DNA of 64,000 nucleotides from contig RAZA01000002.1 of NCBI GenBank assembly GCA_003612485.1, forward strand, positions 124,001-188,000, given 5' to 3'. The notes below the pieces were generated by a model. It did not search any database, was not told the origin of the DNA, and saw only the letters and a list, made by a program, of their open reading frames with translations. The position numbers and the translations under genes were made by a program. Positions 9,127 to 16,957 of the stretch are shown here, in pieces. This DNA is from a bacterium D16-50. Lineage in GTDB: Bacteria > Bacillota > Clostridia > Lachnospirales > Lachnospiraceae. Numbering within the stretch: position 1 is the stretch's first letter; every line of letters begins with the position of its first letter.

Positions 9127-9213
9127 CTGTTTTTTTAAAAATTTCATGCTTAATATTCATACTTAAAAATTCATGCCCAAAATTTAACGCCGCTCCTCCA
9201 GAAAGTTCATTCG
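9098..9213. repeat. Direct repeat copy 1 (about 115 bp) flanking the sigma factor module
   Basis: 116 bp, matched by 11261-11374 in the same orientation with one 2-nt indel and three substitutions (111 of 116 positions the same). It begins exactly at the -10 box of the tRNA-Thr promoter and ends at TTCATTCG. The two copies enclose the sigma factor gene, the small divergent ORF and its terminator (about 2.05 kb). Confidence 0.92.
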
Positions 9214-9221
9214 ATATCCAT

Positions 9222-9260
9222 TCTGCGGCTCTTCGCAGACTGCCGGGCGGTTCCCGGCAG
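9222..9260 (-). terminator. Tandem hairpins after the sigma factor gene
   Basis: CTGCCGGG/CCCGGCAG (8 bp, loop 5) and TCTGCG/CGCAGA (6 bp, loop 6) lie side by side just after the sigma factor stop codon. GC-rich stems suit termination, but no T-tract follows. Confidence 0.5.
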
Positions 9261-9269
9261 GTTCGTCGG

Positions 9270-10880
9270 TTATCTCAGCTCCAGCCACATGGCAGCGGTA
9301 CTTCTGGCCGGATCGGCCGGAACCGTCAGCCTGCCGCTTTCCACCTCGTCGTGAACGGTCATCATACGGATATGGGATATGTCCATGGACGCACAATAGC
9401 CAAGCTGATTGTGCAATACATTGATGCCGCTTTCACGCAATATATCCGCCGTGCCGTCAAAGGCTGACTGTATATTTTTTAAAAGCGCCTCAAATGCTGT
9501 ATGCTTTGCGATTGCTTTCTTCACCTCCTCCAGAGCATCACCCTCGAATACCAGAATATCCGGCACCACCGTGCCGTCCTCTGCTGTGTGGGCGAATCTG
9601 CCCTCTATGCCCTTGGCCCTCCATATCTCAAGCTCCGATTCGCTCAGTGACGATAGGCTTCGTTTGTTTTTCACAATATCCCCCAGTAGCAGCGTTTCCC
9701 GATAGTTCATCCTGCCCGCACGCATCCACATATTGTAATCAGGAATTTGATATAACCAATACATGACCTCGTCCGTTCCGCATCCGCTGTGCCCCATGCC
9801 GCATTCTTCCGGCAGCTCTGCAGACTCATACCCCATAATCCCCCATGTCTCGCCGTTTTCCCTCTTTTCCGGCCACTCCAGATTATAGCCTTCCAGCTTT
9901 TGGGTGCAGAAATCAATGATATAAATAACCAGCCACCATTTTATATCGGAATCGCTAATATGCTCTCTGGCTATTCCAAGCTTTCTCAGCGTCGGAATCA
10001 GCTCCTCCGCAATCCTGTCCGCCAGCCGACTGCGTTCCCCCGAGCCCTTCCGCTGCGCCGCATAGATCCTGAGTTGGCTTTCCCTATCCTCTATAAAGAA
10101 ATTGGTCACATATTTTTTATCTCCCAGCCTTTTCAGCAGTGTTGCCTTCACCAGTTTCCCGACTTCTTCCTCCATATAGGGCACGGCTATGCCCAGCTCA
10201 ATGGACAGCTCTTCGATGGTAGAGGGATTGCCGCTGGCCTGAAGCAGAATATTTTGCGATATTTTGCTGTCTATTGCGCTATGCGGCAGACCGCTGGGCT
10301 GGTTTCCGCTTGAGCCAATGCGTACCTCCTCCGGATTGTAGCTTTTAATTCCAAATTCTCTTGCCATACTCATTCCTCCTCTTAAAAGTTTTCGGGCACG
10401 GATAAGGCGTTTTTTCACGGCTTCCATGTTCAGGCCAAGCTTTCTTGCCACTTCTCGGACAGGCATATCCTCAACATAATATGCCACCAGCACATTGCGG
10501 TACTCAGAGGATATAAAGGCAAGCTCCCTCCTCAGAAGCGCCAGCTCCTCGTCTCTGATCAGCCTTTCTTCCATGGTCTCCCCTGCCGGAGCCTCGCATT
10601 CACCGATGTCGCTCTCGGAAAGTCTTTCCGCCCTCTTATGCCTGACGTCAGCCCACCGGCTGTAGCGGTTGCGGGCAATCTGCCATACCCAGGCGCTGAA
10701 ATGTTCGGGAATGACGCCCCTCCGCAGCTCCGCAAAAATGCAGATGGATATGTCGGAGGCCAGATCTTCCGCCTCTTGTTGGCTGCCCGTCTTTTTTAGG
10801 CAAAAATAAAATACCTTCTCCATGTACTGTTTTATGTATTCCCTGATATAAACCTGAACCACGGTTTCTTCGCCGTTCAC
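9270..10880 (-). CDS. ECF-like sigma-70 family sigma factor with a large C-terminal extension
   Basis: The first 180 residues are a group IV (ECF-type) sigma factor: region 2 (FYFCLKKTGSQQEAEDLASD through FSAWVWQIARNRYSRW) and region 4 (LAFISSEYRNVLVAYYVEDM followed by VREVARKLGLNMEAVKKRL). About 355 further residues are extra: a winged-helix-like stretch (SKISQNILLQASGNPSTIEE) and a domain I do not recognise, with aromatic motifs such as DEVMYWLYQIPDYNMW. ECF factors are normally 160-200 residues, so the tail may be a built-in sensor or anti-sigma-like module. I start at the GTG at 10880 because AGGAGGTGA lies 7 nt upstream; the track-like ATG at 10901 precedes that site. No separate anti-sigma gene is present. 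The whole gene lies between the two direct repeats. Confidence 0.8.
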   Translation of the reverse strand: MNGEETVVQVYIREYIKQYMEKVFYFCLKKTGSQQEAEDLASDISICIFAELRRGVIPEHFSAWVWQIARNRYSRWADVRHKRAERLSESDIGECEAPAGETMEERLIRDEELALLRRELAFISSEYRNVLVAYYVEDMPVREVARKLGLNMEAVKKRLIRARKLLRGGMSMAREFGIKSYNPEEVRIGSSGNQPSGLPHSAIDSKISQNILLQASGNPSTIEELSIELGIAVPYMEEEVGKLVKATLLKRLGDKKYVTNFFIEDRESQLRIYAAQRKGSGERSRLADRIAEELIPTLRKLGIAREHISDSDIKWWLVIYIIDFCTQKLEGYNLEWPEKRENGETWGIMGYESAELPEECGMGHSGCGTDEVMYWLYQIPDYNMWMRAGRMNYRETLLLGDIVKNKRSLSSLSESELEIWRAKGIEGRFAHTAEDGTVVPDILVFEGDALEEVKKAIAKHTAFEALLKNIQSAFDGTADILRESGINVLHNQLGYCASMDISHIRMMTVHDEVESGRLTVPADPARSTAAMWLELR

Positions 10881-10908
10881 AATTTCACCTCCTGCCTTCA
10901 CCTATATA

Positions 10909-11160
10909 GTGTCCCAAAAGGACATTTTGGGGACAATAATCCGAATAAATAAAATATATTATAACGAAGAATATTTTAACGGACAAGCCGCCCGCTTTAT
11001 TAAATCAATAGCCATAACAGAGGAGGGTGAAGTTGCAGGTAAAAACATATATGACCTGAATCTGGACCGTATATCCGAAGAAGAAAAGTATGACGAATTT
11101 TACGCGGTCATAACAAATCTCGAAGGGTATATTGGGGAGATCCTAAGACCTGACAGATGA
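10909..11160 (+). CDS. Small protein of unknown function, divergent to the sigma factor
   Basis: An 83-codon frame opening with GTG at 10909 and ending 30 bp before a strong terminator of matching orientation, which supports real transcription. The product is acidic and aromatic (KIYYNEEYFNG, EEEKYDEFYAVI) with no motif I recognise. The start is doubtful: no ribosome binding site precedes the GTG, while AAGGA lies only 4-5 nt before an in-frame TTG at 10927. It could also be the 3' remnant of a longer gene. Its start is 28 bp from the sigma factor start, with an inverted repeat in between. Confidence 0.45.
   Translation: MSQKDILGTIIRINKIYYNEEYFNGQAARFIKSIAITEEGEVAGKNIYDLNLDRISEEEKYDEFYAVITNLEGYIGEILRPDR
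10911..10934. promoter_or_regulatory. Inverted repeat between sigma factor and small ORF (possible operator)
   Basis: Arms GTCCCAAAA (10911-10919) and TTTTGGGGAC (10925-10934) differ by one bulged G around GGACA. It sits between two divergent starts, overlapping the first codons of the small ORF, a place suited to a shared operator. Confidence 0.5.
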
Positions 11161-11190
11161 TTTACACAAAGTATTTGGGTTTCCAAAGAG

Positions 11191-11236
11191 AAAACGGCTA
11201 CAGTCCGCATAATTACTGGGTTTGTAGCCGTTTTTT
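11191..11236 (+). terminator. Intrinsic terminator after the small ORF
   Basis: Perfect 12-bp stem AAAACGGCTACA (11191-11202)/TGTAGCCGTTTT (11223-11234) with a run of six T ending at 11236. On the minus strand the hairpin is the same but the T-tract is poor, so it acts mainly on plus-strand transcripts. Confidence 0.85.
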
Positions 11237-11260
11237 ACTTTCACAATTGTCAAACTCGGG

Positions 11261-11374
11261 ATTATACTAGCTTTCCCCAAAAATTTCAACTGTTTTTTTA
11301 AATTTCATGTTTAATATTCATGCTTAAAAATTCATGCCCAAAATTTAACGCCGCTCCTCCATAAAGTTCATTCG
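11261..11374. repeat. Direct repeat copy 2 (about 115 bp), with duplicated tRNA promoter
   Basis: 114-bp partner of 9098-9213. It retains TTGAAA (11289-11284), a 17-bp spacer and TATAAT (11266-11261) on the minus strand, although no tRNA follows this copy; transcription from it would run antisense into the small ORF terminator. It ends 18 bp before the mscS stop codon. Confidence 0.92.
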
Positions 11375-11392
11375 TCTTCCATCCCAGCTCGC

Positions 11393-12199
11393 CTAATTCA
11401 CATGCACGTCCAGCTGCTCATGAGCGATCTTGATTCCCTTTGCATCCAGCGCCAGCTTGCAATTTTCCGCAACCCGCCATTTGCCCTGCCAGAAATCTTC
11501 CTGCCGGAACCAGCATCTGACGTTCAGCACCACGCAGGAGGAGGCCAGCTCGTCCACAAACACCATTTTGTCCATTTCCTCCTCCACGGCCGGGTCTTCC
11601 GCAAGTACCTGCAGAAGCGTCTCCTTTGCATCCCTCAGGTCCGCTTCATAAGAAATCCTCACCTTGATATCCATTCTGCGGCTCTTCTGCATAGTGACAT
11701 TTACCAGACTGTTGTTTGCCAGATTGCCGTTGGGCAGAATGACCGTCTGGTTGTCGGGAGTCAGAAGCTTGGTATAGAAAATCTGAATTTCCGTTACAGT
11801 CCCCTCCTGCCCCGAATAACTTTCCTTGATATAGTCTCCTACCTTAAAGGGCTTCAGGGCAAGTATCAATACCCCGCCCGCTAAATTGGACAGACTTCCC
11901 TGAACCGCCAGACCGATCGCTACGCCCGCGGATCCCAGCACGGCTACAATGCTGGCCGCATCCAGCCCGAAGGAGGATGCCAGCATCATCACCAGCAGAA
12001 CATAGAGAGAGGCCTTGATGAAGGAATCCGCAAACTGAATGGCACCGATTTCCGCATTGGCCCGGGACATGGATTTTTTGACCACCTTGCGAATCACCTT
12101 GATCAATTGCACGCCTATCAGGAAAAAAACAACCGCCAGCAAAACCCGCATTCCCAGTCCCAACGCCTTTTCGGAAATCTGATTCCATATCTCATTCAT
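11393..12199 (-). CDS. mscS: Small-conductance mechanosensitive channel (MscS family)
   Basis: A 268-residue channel that opens under membrane tension to release osmolytes. Three membrane segments are visible (about 15-35, 60-80 and 85-110). The third is the Ala/Gly-packed pore helix GSAGVAIGLAVQGSLSNLAG, followed by the beta domain (GVLILALKPFKVGDYI) and a mixed C-terminal domain. Length is close to E. coli MscS (286). Its ATG overlaps the glgB stop codon by four bases (ATGA), so it is translated from the glycogen gene's message. The direct repeat begins just past its stop. Confidence 0.93.
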   Translation of the reverse strand: MNEIWNQISEKALGLGMRVLLAVVFFLIGVQLIKVIRKVVKKSMSRANAEIGAIQFADSFIKASLYVLLVMMLASSFGLDAASIVAVLGSAGVAIGLAVQGSLSNLAGGVLILALKPFKVGDYIKESYSGQEGTVTEIQIFYTKLLTPDNQTVILPNGNLANNSLVNVTMQKSRRMDIKVRISYEADLRDAKETLLQVLAEDPAVEEEMDKMVFVDELASSCVVLNVRCWFRQEDFWQGKWRVAENCKLALDAKGIKIAHEQLDVHVN

Positions 12200-15048
12200 G
12201 ATTTACGTCCCTTATTCGTAGTTTCTTTCTTTCCCGCATTTCTTGTCTTGGGAACCATTTCCTTTTTTTCGGTCAATTTCTTTTCTGCCGGTTTCTTTTC
12301 TGCCAGCTTTTTTTCCGGAACCTTTTTCTCCTGCTTTTCTTTCTCCGCCTTGCCCTTCTGAGGCTTTTTCTCTTCGGAATCTGCCACTGTTTCCGCCGCC
12401 TGCTCCATGACGGCATCCTCCTTCAGGCTGTCGGAGATAGGCGCTTTTTCTTGTTCGGCGGCCTCTCTTGCCAGACATTCCCTCTCAGCTCTCTCCGCTT
12501 CCTCCTTGGCCAGACGTTCTATTTCGGCCTGCTCCCAGGCAGCCCTCTCCGCACGCTCCGCCTCTTCCTTGGCCAGACGCTCCTTCTCGGCCTGCTCCCG
12601 GGCAGCCCTCTCCGCACGCTCTGCTTCTTCTTTGGCCAGACGCTGCTTTTCAGCTTTTTCCCATGCGGCACGCTCCGCCTTCTGGGCACGCTCCTTCTCC
12701 AGACGCTCCTTCTCGGCACGCTCTCTTGCAGCTTTCTCGGCTTTTTCCCGGGCCGCTTTTTCCTTGGCCAGACGCTCCTTCTCGGCCTTTTCCTTTGCGG
12801 CCTTCTCTTTCACCCGCTCTTCCTCCGTAAACGGAATATACTGCAATATGCTTAGAGACAGTGGCGCCAGCTCCACCGTGATTGACTGGGGCCTATCATC
12901 CCATTCTATCTCCCTGCTCTTCTGAATGCGGCTGTTCACTATGCCCGTGCCGCCGTACTTCACATCATCGGAGTTAAATATCTCCTTGTATTTTCCGTGG
13001 AAAGGAACCCCGGTGGTGATTTCCTGACCTGCACCGGAGAAATTGGCAACCACTATCAGTATCTGGTCCTCACCGGCTCCCCTTCTCAGATAGGAAAGAC
13101 AGCACTCCTTGGCGGAAATATGATTGATCCACTCAAAACCGTCGATGGAGTCATCCATTGCATAAAGCTCGGATCTGGTCCGGTATAGGTGGTTCAAATC
13201 CTTCACCAGAGCGGCAACCCCCTTATGCTCCGGCTCCTGAGAAAGTTCCCAGTGAACCAGACGCTCCTCGTTCCACTCGTCGAACTCGCCCAGATCCTGC
13301 CCCATGAAAAGAAGCTTCTTTCCCGGATGCGTCATCATATATGAGTAAGTCAGCCTCAGATTAGCAAACTTCTGCTCCCGTTCTCCGGGCATCTTTCCGA
13401 TCATGGCGGACTTACCATGGACCACCTCGTCATGGGAAAATACCAGCATAAACTTTTCGCTGTAAGCATAAACCATGCTGAAGGTCAGCTCTCCGTGATG
13501 GTGACTTCTGAAATAGGGATCGTACTTTATATAGTCCAGATAGTCATTCATGAAGCCCATATTCCACTTCAAATCGAAGCCAAGTCCCCCTGCGTTCAGG
13601 TCTCCCGTGATCGCAGGAAACGCCGTGCTCTCCTCGGCTATGGTGAGCACTCCGGGATTCCGTTTCTTCATGACGGAGTTCAAATGCTTGATCAGCTCGA
13701 TTGCCTCAAGATTCTCCTTTCCCCCGTACATATTGGCGACCCATTCTCCGTCTCTTTTGCCGTAGTCCAGATAGAGCATACTTGCCACCGCATCCATCCT
13801 GATGCCGTCCGCATGATATTTCTCTACCCAGAACAGGGCATTGGCAATGAGGTAATTGGACACCTGAGGCCTGCCGTAATTATAGATCAGGGTTCCCCAG
13901 TGGGGATGACTCCCTTGTCTGGGATCTATGTGTTCGTATAGACAAGTGCCGTCAAAATTGGACAGTCCATAGGCATCCCGCGGGAAATGCGCAGGTACCC
14001 AGTCCAAAATCACCCCGATTCCCGCCTTATGAAGCTCATTTACAAAATACATAAAGTCCTCCGGCGTGCCGTACCTTGCCGTAGGCGCATAGTATCCCAC
14101 CACCTGATATCCCCATGAGCCGTCCAGAGGATGCTCCATCACGGGCATCAGTTCCACATGGGTATAGCCCATCTCCTTTACATAAGGGATCAGCTTTGCG
14201 GCAATCTCACGGTAGTTTGCGTAGGATTTCCCCTGAGGCGCCTCCGCCACGGAGCCCAGATACAGCTCATAGACGCTGATGGGGGCATTGCCGGTCTGGA
14301 ACCGGACCCTTTCCTCCAGAAACACCTGATCCTCCCATGCAAAACCGCTCAGGTCAGCGATGACTGAGGCATTCTCCGGCCTCAGCTGTGCGGCATTTCC
14401 ATAAGGGTCCGACTTCAGATAAGTAAGCCCGCCCTTGAGCTTCAGCTCAAACTTGTAATTATCGCCGGCTTTGGCATCGGGCAGGAACAGTTCAAAAATC
14501 CCGGAATCCCACAATCTTCTCATTTGATGAACCCTGCCGTCCCAGCCATTGAAATCTCCCACCACGCTGATGCGCATGGCATTGGGGGCCCAGACTGCGA
14601 AGTAAGTGCCCTCAACCCCATCTATGACCATGGGATGCGCGCCCAGCTTCTCATAAATGGTATAGTGAATTCCGTTCTTGAATTTCTCCGTGTCCTTCAG
14701 TGTAATCTGGGAGTCAAAACGGTATGCCTCTCCACAGACGCGCTCCTCCCCGTCTTTTCTCTTTACCGCATAATGATATATAGGCAGCCGATTCTCCCTT
14801 TCCTGCACCAGCGCGGCAAAAAAACCGTCCTCGTCCGCCAGCTCCATCTTCACCAAATCCTCCGCAGCGTTTTTTTCCGGCTCATCAAATACGATGGAAA
14901 CCTCTTCCGCACCGGGGAAATAGGCCTGAATGAGAATCTGATTCCCCGCCTTGTGAGGCCCCAGCAGTTCATGAGGGTTGTCACATTCTGAATAGATAAT
15001 TTCCTCAATCTTAGGCCAATTCATCAGTTTGTAAAGCTTGTTTGTCAT
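12196..15048 (-). CDS. glgB: 1,4-alpha-glucan branching enzyme with a charged coiled-coil tail
   Basis: It forms alpha-1,6 branches in glycogen. The core (about residues 1-738) has the CBM48 domain (YFAVWAPNAMRISVVGDFNG) and the GH13 barrel, with nucleophile Asp in DGIRMDAVASM, acid/base Glu in LTIAEESTAF and transition-state Asp in FSHDEVVHGK. About 210 extra residues follow: a Lys/Glu/Ala-rich region with repeats of the form AEKERLAKEEAERAER, predicted to be a long coiled coil, then a basic Pro/Lys/Glu tail ending TTNKGRKS. That extension is absent from ordinary GlgB. I start at the ATG at 15048 (AAGGGG 9 nt upstream); the frame opens at a GTG three codons earlier. No other glg gene is nearby. 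Confidence 0.93.
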   Translation of the reverse strand: MTNKLYKLMNWPKIEEIIYSECDNPHELLGPHKAGNQILIQAYFPGAEEVSIVFDEPEKNAAEDLVKMELADEDGFFAALVQERENRLPIYHYAVKRKDGEERVCGEAYRFDSQITLKDTEKFKNGIHYTIYEKLGAHPMVIDGVEGTYFAVWAPNAMRISVVGDFNGWDGRVHQMRRLWDSGIFELFLPDAKAGDNYKFELKLKGGLTYLKSDPYGNAAQLRPENASVIADLSGFAWEDQVFLEERVRFQTGNAPISVYELYLGSVAEAPQGKSYANYREIAAKLIPYVKEMGYTHVELMPVMEHPLDGSWGYQVVGYYAPTARYGTPEDFMYFVNELHKAGIGVILDWVPAHFPRDAYGLSNFDGTCLYEHIDPRQGSHPHWGTLIYNYGRPQVSNYLIANALFWVEKYHADGIRMDAVASMLYLDYGKRDGEWVANMYGGKENLEAIELIKHLNSVMKKRNPGVLTIAEESTAFPAITGDLNAGGLGFDLKWNMGFMNDYLDYIKYDPYFRSHHHGELTFSMVYAYSEKFMLVFSHDEVVHGKSAMIGKMPGEREQKFANLRLTYSYMMTHPGKKLLFMGQDLGEFDEWNEERLVHWELSQEPEHKGVAALVKDLNHLYRTRSELYAMDDSIDGFEWINHISAKECCLSYLRRGAGEDQILIVVANFSGAGQEITTGVPFHGKYKEIFNSDDVKYGGTGIVNSRIQKSREIEWDDRPQSITVELAPLSLSILQYIPFTEEERVKEKAAKEKAEKERLAKEKAAREKAEKAARERAEKERLEKERAQKAERAAWEKAEKQRLAKEEAERAERAAREQAEKERLAKEEAERAERAAWEQAEIERLAKEEAERAERECLAREAAEQEKAPISDSLKEDAVMEQAAETVADSEEKKPQKGKAEKEKQEKKVPEKKLAEKKPAEKKLTEKKEMVPKTRNAGKKETTNKGRKS
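12487..12666. repeat. In-frame tandem repeat in the glgB tail (about 63-bp unit)
   Basis: Two near-identical 63-bp units (joined at 12541 and 12604) and a shorter, more diverged neighbour encode 21-residue blocks of the type EQAEKERLAKEEAERAERAA. Copy number may vary between strains by slippage without breaking the frame. Confidence 0.75.
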
Positions 15049-15107
15049 AATTTGCACCCCTTATCTGGTATGATTTTGGCATCTATACTCATTCTCAGGT
15101 AATCCGA

Positions 15108-16379
15108 TTACCTGAATTCCACCCGATCCTTCAAATCCAGATCTTCCAGTTCATGCAGAAACAGTCCGCTTCTCAGCTTCGGCTCAAACCATGTGGACTT
15201 AGGCGGCATCAGCCTGCCGGAGTCCGCCACTGCGAACAGTTCCCCAATGGATGTGGGATACATGGAGAACGCTGCCTTCATGTCCTCATGCACCCTTCTT
15301 TCCAGCTCCTTAAGCCCCCGGATTCCTCCCACGAAATCCACTCTTTTGTCCGTCTTAGGATTCTCGATCCCCAGGATCGGCCCCAACAGATGATTTTGAA
15401 GAAGGGATACGTCCAGCCCTTCCACGGCGTCCTCCGATAGTATGTGGTCTCTGGCACTCAGCTTATACCAGATCCCTTCCAGATACATGCCAAAGCAGCC
15501 CTTTTTCTCCGGGCGAAAGGGCGTCTTTTCCGCTTTTTCCACCTGAAAGTCCTGAGATATCTTATCCAGAAATGCCTCCGGCGTATATCCGTTCAGGTCA
15601 CGAACCACTCTGTTGTAATCCATGATGTACAGCTCTTCATCCGGAAACAGCACCGACAGAAAATAATTGAATTCCTCCTCACCGGTATATCCCGGATGTT
15701 CCTGCCGCCGCAGCTGTCCTACCTTTACCGCAGAGGCACAGCGGTGATGGCCGTCTGCTATGTATATGGCATTCTGTTTCTTAAACTGATTTCGGATCCC
15801 CTCAATTCTTTCGGCGTTATAGATGACCCACACCCTATGGCCGATTCCGTCCTCGGACACAAAGCTGTAGACCGGGGGCTCTGCCTTTGCCTCCTGCACC
15901 ATGTCCCGCAGCATCTCGTCGGAGCGGTAGGCCAGAAAAATGGGGCCCGTCTGCATATTACAGACATCCACATGACGTATTCTGTCCCGTTCCTTGTCCT
16001 CTCTTGTGTTTTCGTGTTTCTTGATTATGTTGTTGTTATAATCATCTATGGAGGCGCAGGCCACGATTCCCGTCTGACTCCTGCCGTCCATGGTCAGCTC
16101 ATAAAGGTAATAGCAGGGCTTGCCCTCCTTGATAAATTTCCCTGCGCAAATCTGCTCTCTCAACAGGCTTGCCGCCCGCCGGTAAACCTGCTCCGCATAG
16201 GTGTCCACCTCCGGGCCGAATCCCGTCTCCGCCCGGTCTATGGCCAAAAAGGAATCCGGATTCTTTGCAACTACTCTGGCTGCCTCCTCCCGGTTATATA
16301 CATCATAAGGCAATGCTGCAATTCTATCCTCCATGCCCTCTGCCGGCCGGTAAGCGCAAAACGGTCTGATGTCTGCCAT
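15108..16379 (-). CDS. DUF1015 family protein
   Basis: A 423-residue protein of the DUF1015 family, recognised from MADIRPFCAYRP, the LPYDVYNREEA segment near the N-terminus and YIADGHHRCASA (about 210-221), a conserved His-rich block that suggests a catalytic or metal site. Its biochemical role is not established; it is often seen near serA/serC in Clostridia, and that pair is 14 kb away here. The ATG at 16379 follows GAGG by 8 nt. It lies 59 bp upstream of glgB on the same strand and may be transcribed with glgB and mscS. Confidence 0.85.
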   Translation of the reverse strand: MADIRPFCAYRPAEGMEDRIAALPYDVYNREEAARVVAKNPDSFLAIDRAETGFGPEVDTYAEQVYRRAASLLREQICAGKFIKEGKPCYYLYELTMDGRSQTGIVACASIDDYNNNIIKKHENTREDKERDRIRHVDVCNMQTGPIFLAYRSDEMLRDMVQEAKAEPPVYSFVSEDGIGHRVWVIYNAERIEGIRNQFKKQNAIYIADGHHRCASAVKVGQLRRQEHPGYTGEEEFNYFLSVLFPDEELYIMDYNRVVRDLNGYTPEAFLDKISQDFQVEKAEKTPFRPEKKGCFGMYLEGIWYKLSARDHILSEDAVEGLDVSLLQNHLLGPILGIENPKTDKRVDFVGGIRGLKELERRVHEDMKAAFSMYPTSIGELFAVADSGRLMPPKSTWFEPKLRSGLFLHELEDLDLKDRVEFR

Positions 16380-16419
16380 GTCCTAATCCTCTTTTCTATT
16401 CTCTTCTGAATTTATTTTA

Positions 16420-16478
16420 TTCCTGCTATTCTTGCCATTCTTATTATACTGTTCTTGTCATTCCTGCTATTCCTGCCA
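16420..16478. repeat. Short degenerate tandem repeat (ATTCYTGCY-like)
   Basis: Several imperfect copies of a 9-bp motif such as ATTCCTGCT and ATTCTTGCC in the 278-bp gap upstream of the DUF1015 gene. Nothing else but the promoter at 16570 was found in this gap. Confidence 0.4.
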
Positions 16479-16569
16479 GCAGCTTTCCCGCTGTTCCCCG
16501 GATCCCTTTTGGCATCCTCCGGGACAACACTGTTTCCAGTTAAATACATTCTATCAAAAATATCTGTAC

Positions 16570-16598
16570 TTAACAAGCGTCTAGTGATAAACTGTAAT
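16570..16598 (+). promoter_or_regulatory. Promoter of the 94-residue protein gene
   Basis: TTAACA (16570-16575), 17-bp spacer, TGTAAT (16593-16598), about 60 bp before the start codon at 16658. Confidence 0.6.
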
Positions 16599-16657
16599 AG
16601 AAAAACTCCCACATGGGAAAATGAACCCACAACAACAACGTAAAAGAGGTAATCATA

Positions 16658-16942
16658 ATGACAGAAGAGCAAAGAAAACTATTGGAACGAATCAACGGAT
16701 ATGCGGAAAGCGCGCTGGGGGAGATTGATCCCCAGAAAGTACAGGTTTCCGTTCAATTGGAAAAGCTCAAGCCCGTGATGGAAGAAATCGCAGCCGAAAG
16801 AGGCATGAGCATAGAAGATGTTTTTATCTTATATATGGATCTCCAGAGCGAGGCATCTTGTGCCACTAATGAAAAGCTCAAGGACAGCCTGCAGGACATC
16901 AACGATGGATTTGACGGCGGTTCTCCTTTGCTTTTCAGGTAG
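16658..16942 (+). CDS. Small conserved protein of unknown function
   Basis: A 94-residue acidic, helical protein (MTEEQRKLLERINGYAES...) with no motif, signal peptide or membrane segment that I recognise. Support for being real comes from an AGAGGT site 8 nt before the ATG, a promoter at 16570-16598 and normal amino acid use. It is single on the plus strand, convergent with the SLC13-like permease whose stop is 15 bp beyond its own. Confidence 0.65.
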   Translation: MTEEQRKLLERINGYAESALGEIDPQKVQVSVQLEKLKPVMEEIAAERGMSIEDVFILYMDLQSEASCATNEKLKDSLQDINDGFDGGSPLLFR

Positions 16943-16957
16943 ATCAAAAAATTGAAT

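Noticed and set aside
12407..12925. Plus-strand frames rich in Ser/Ala/Arg opposite the glgB tail
   Set aside because: They are by-products of the 63-bp repeats in the Lys/Glu/Ala-coding tail, present in several frames at once.
16412..16672. An 86-codon minus-strand ORF between DUF1015 and the small plus-strand gene
   Set aside because: No ribosome binding site, low-complexity origin from 9-bp repeats, and it overlaps the promoter and start of the better-supported plus-strand gene.
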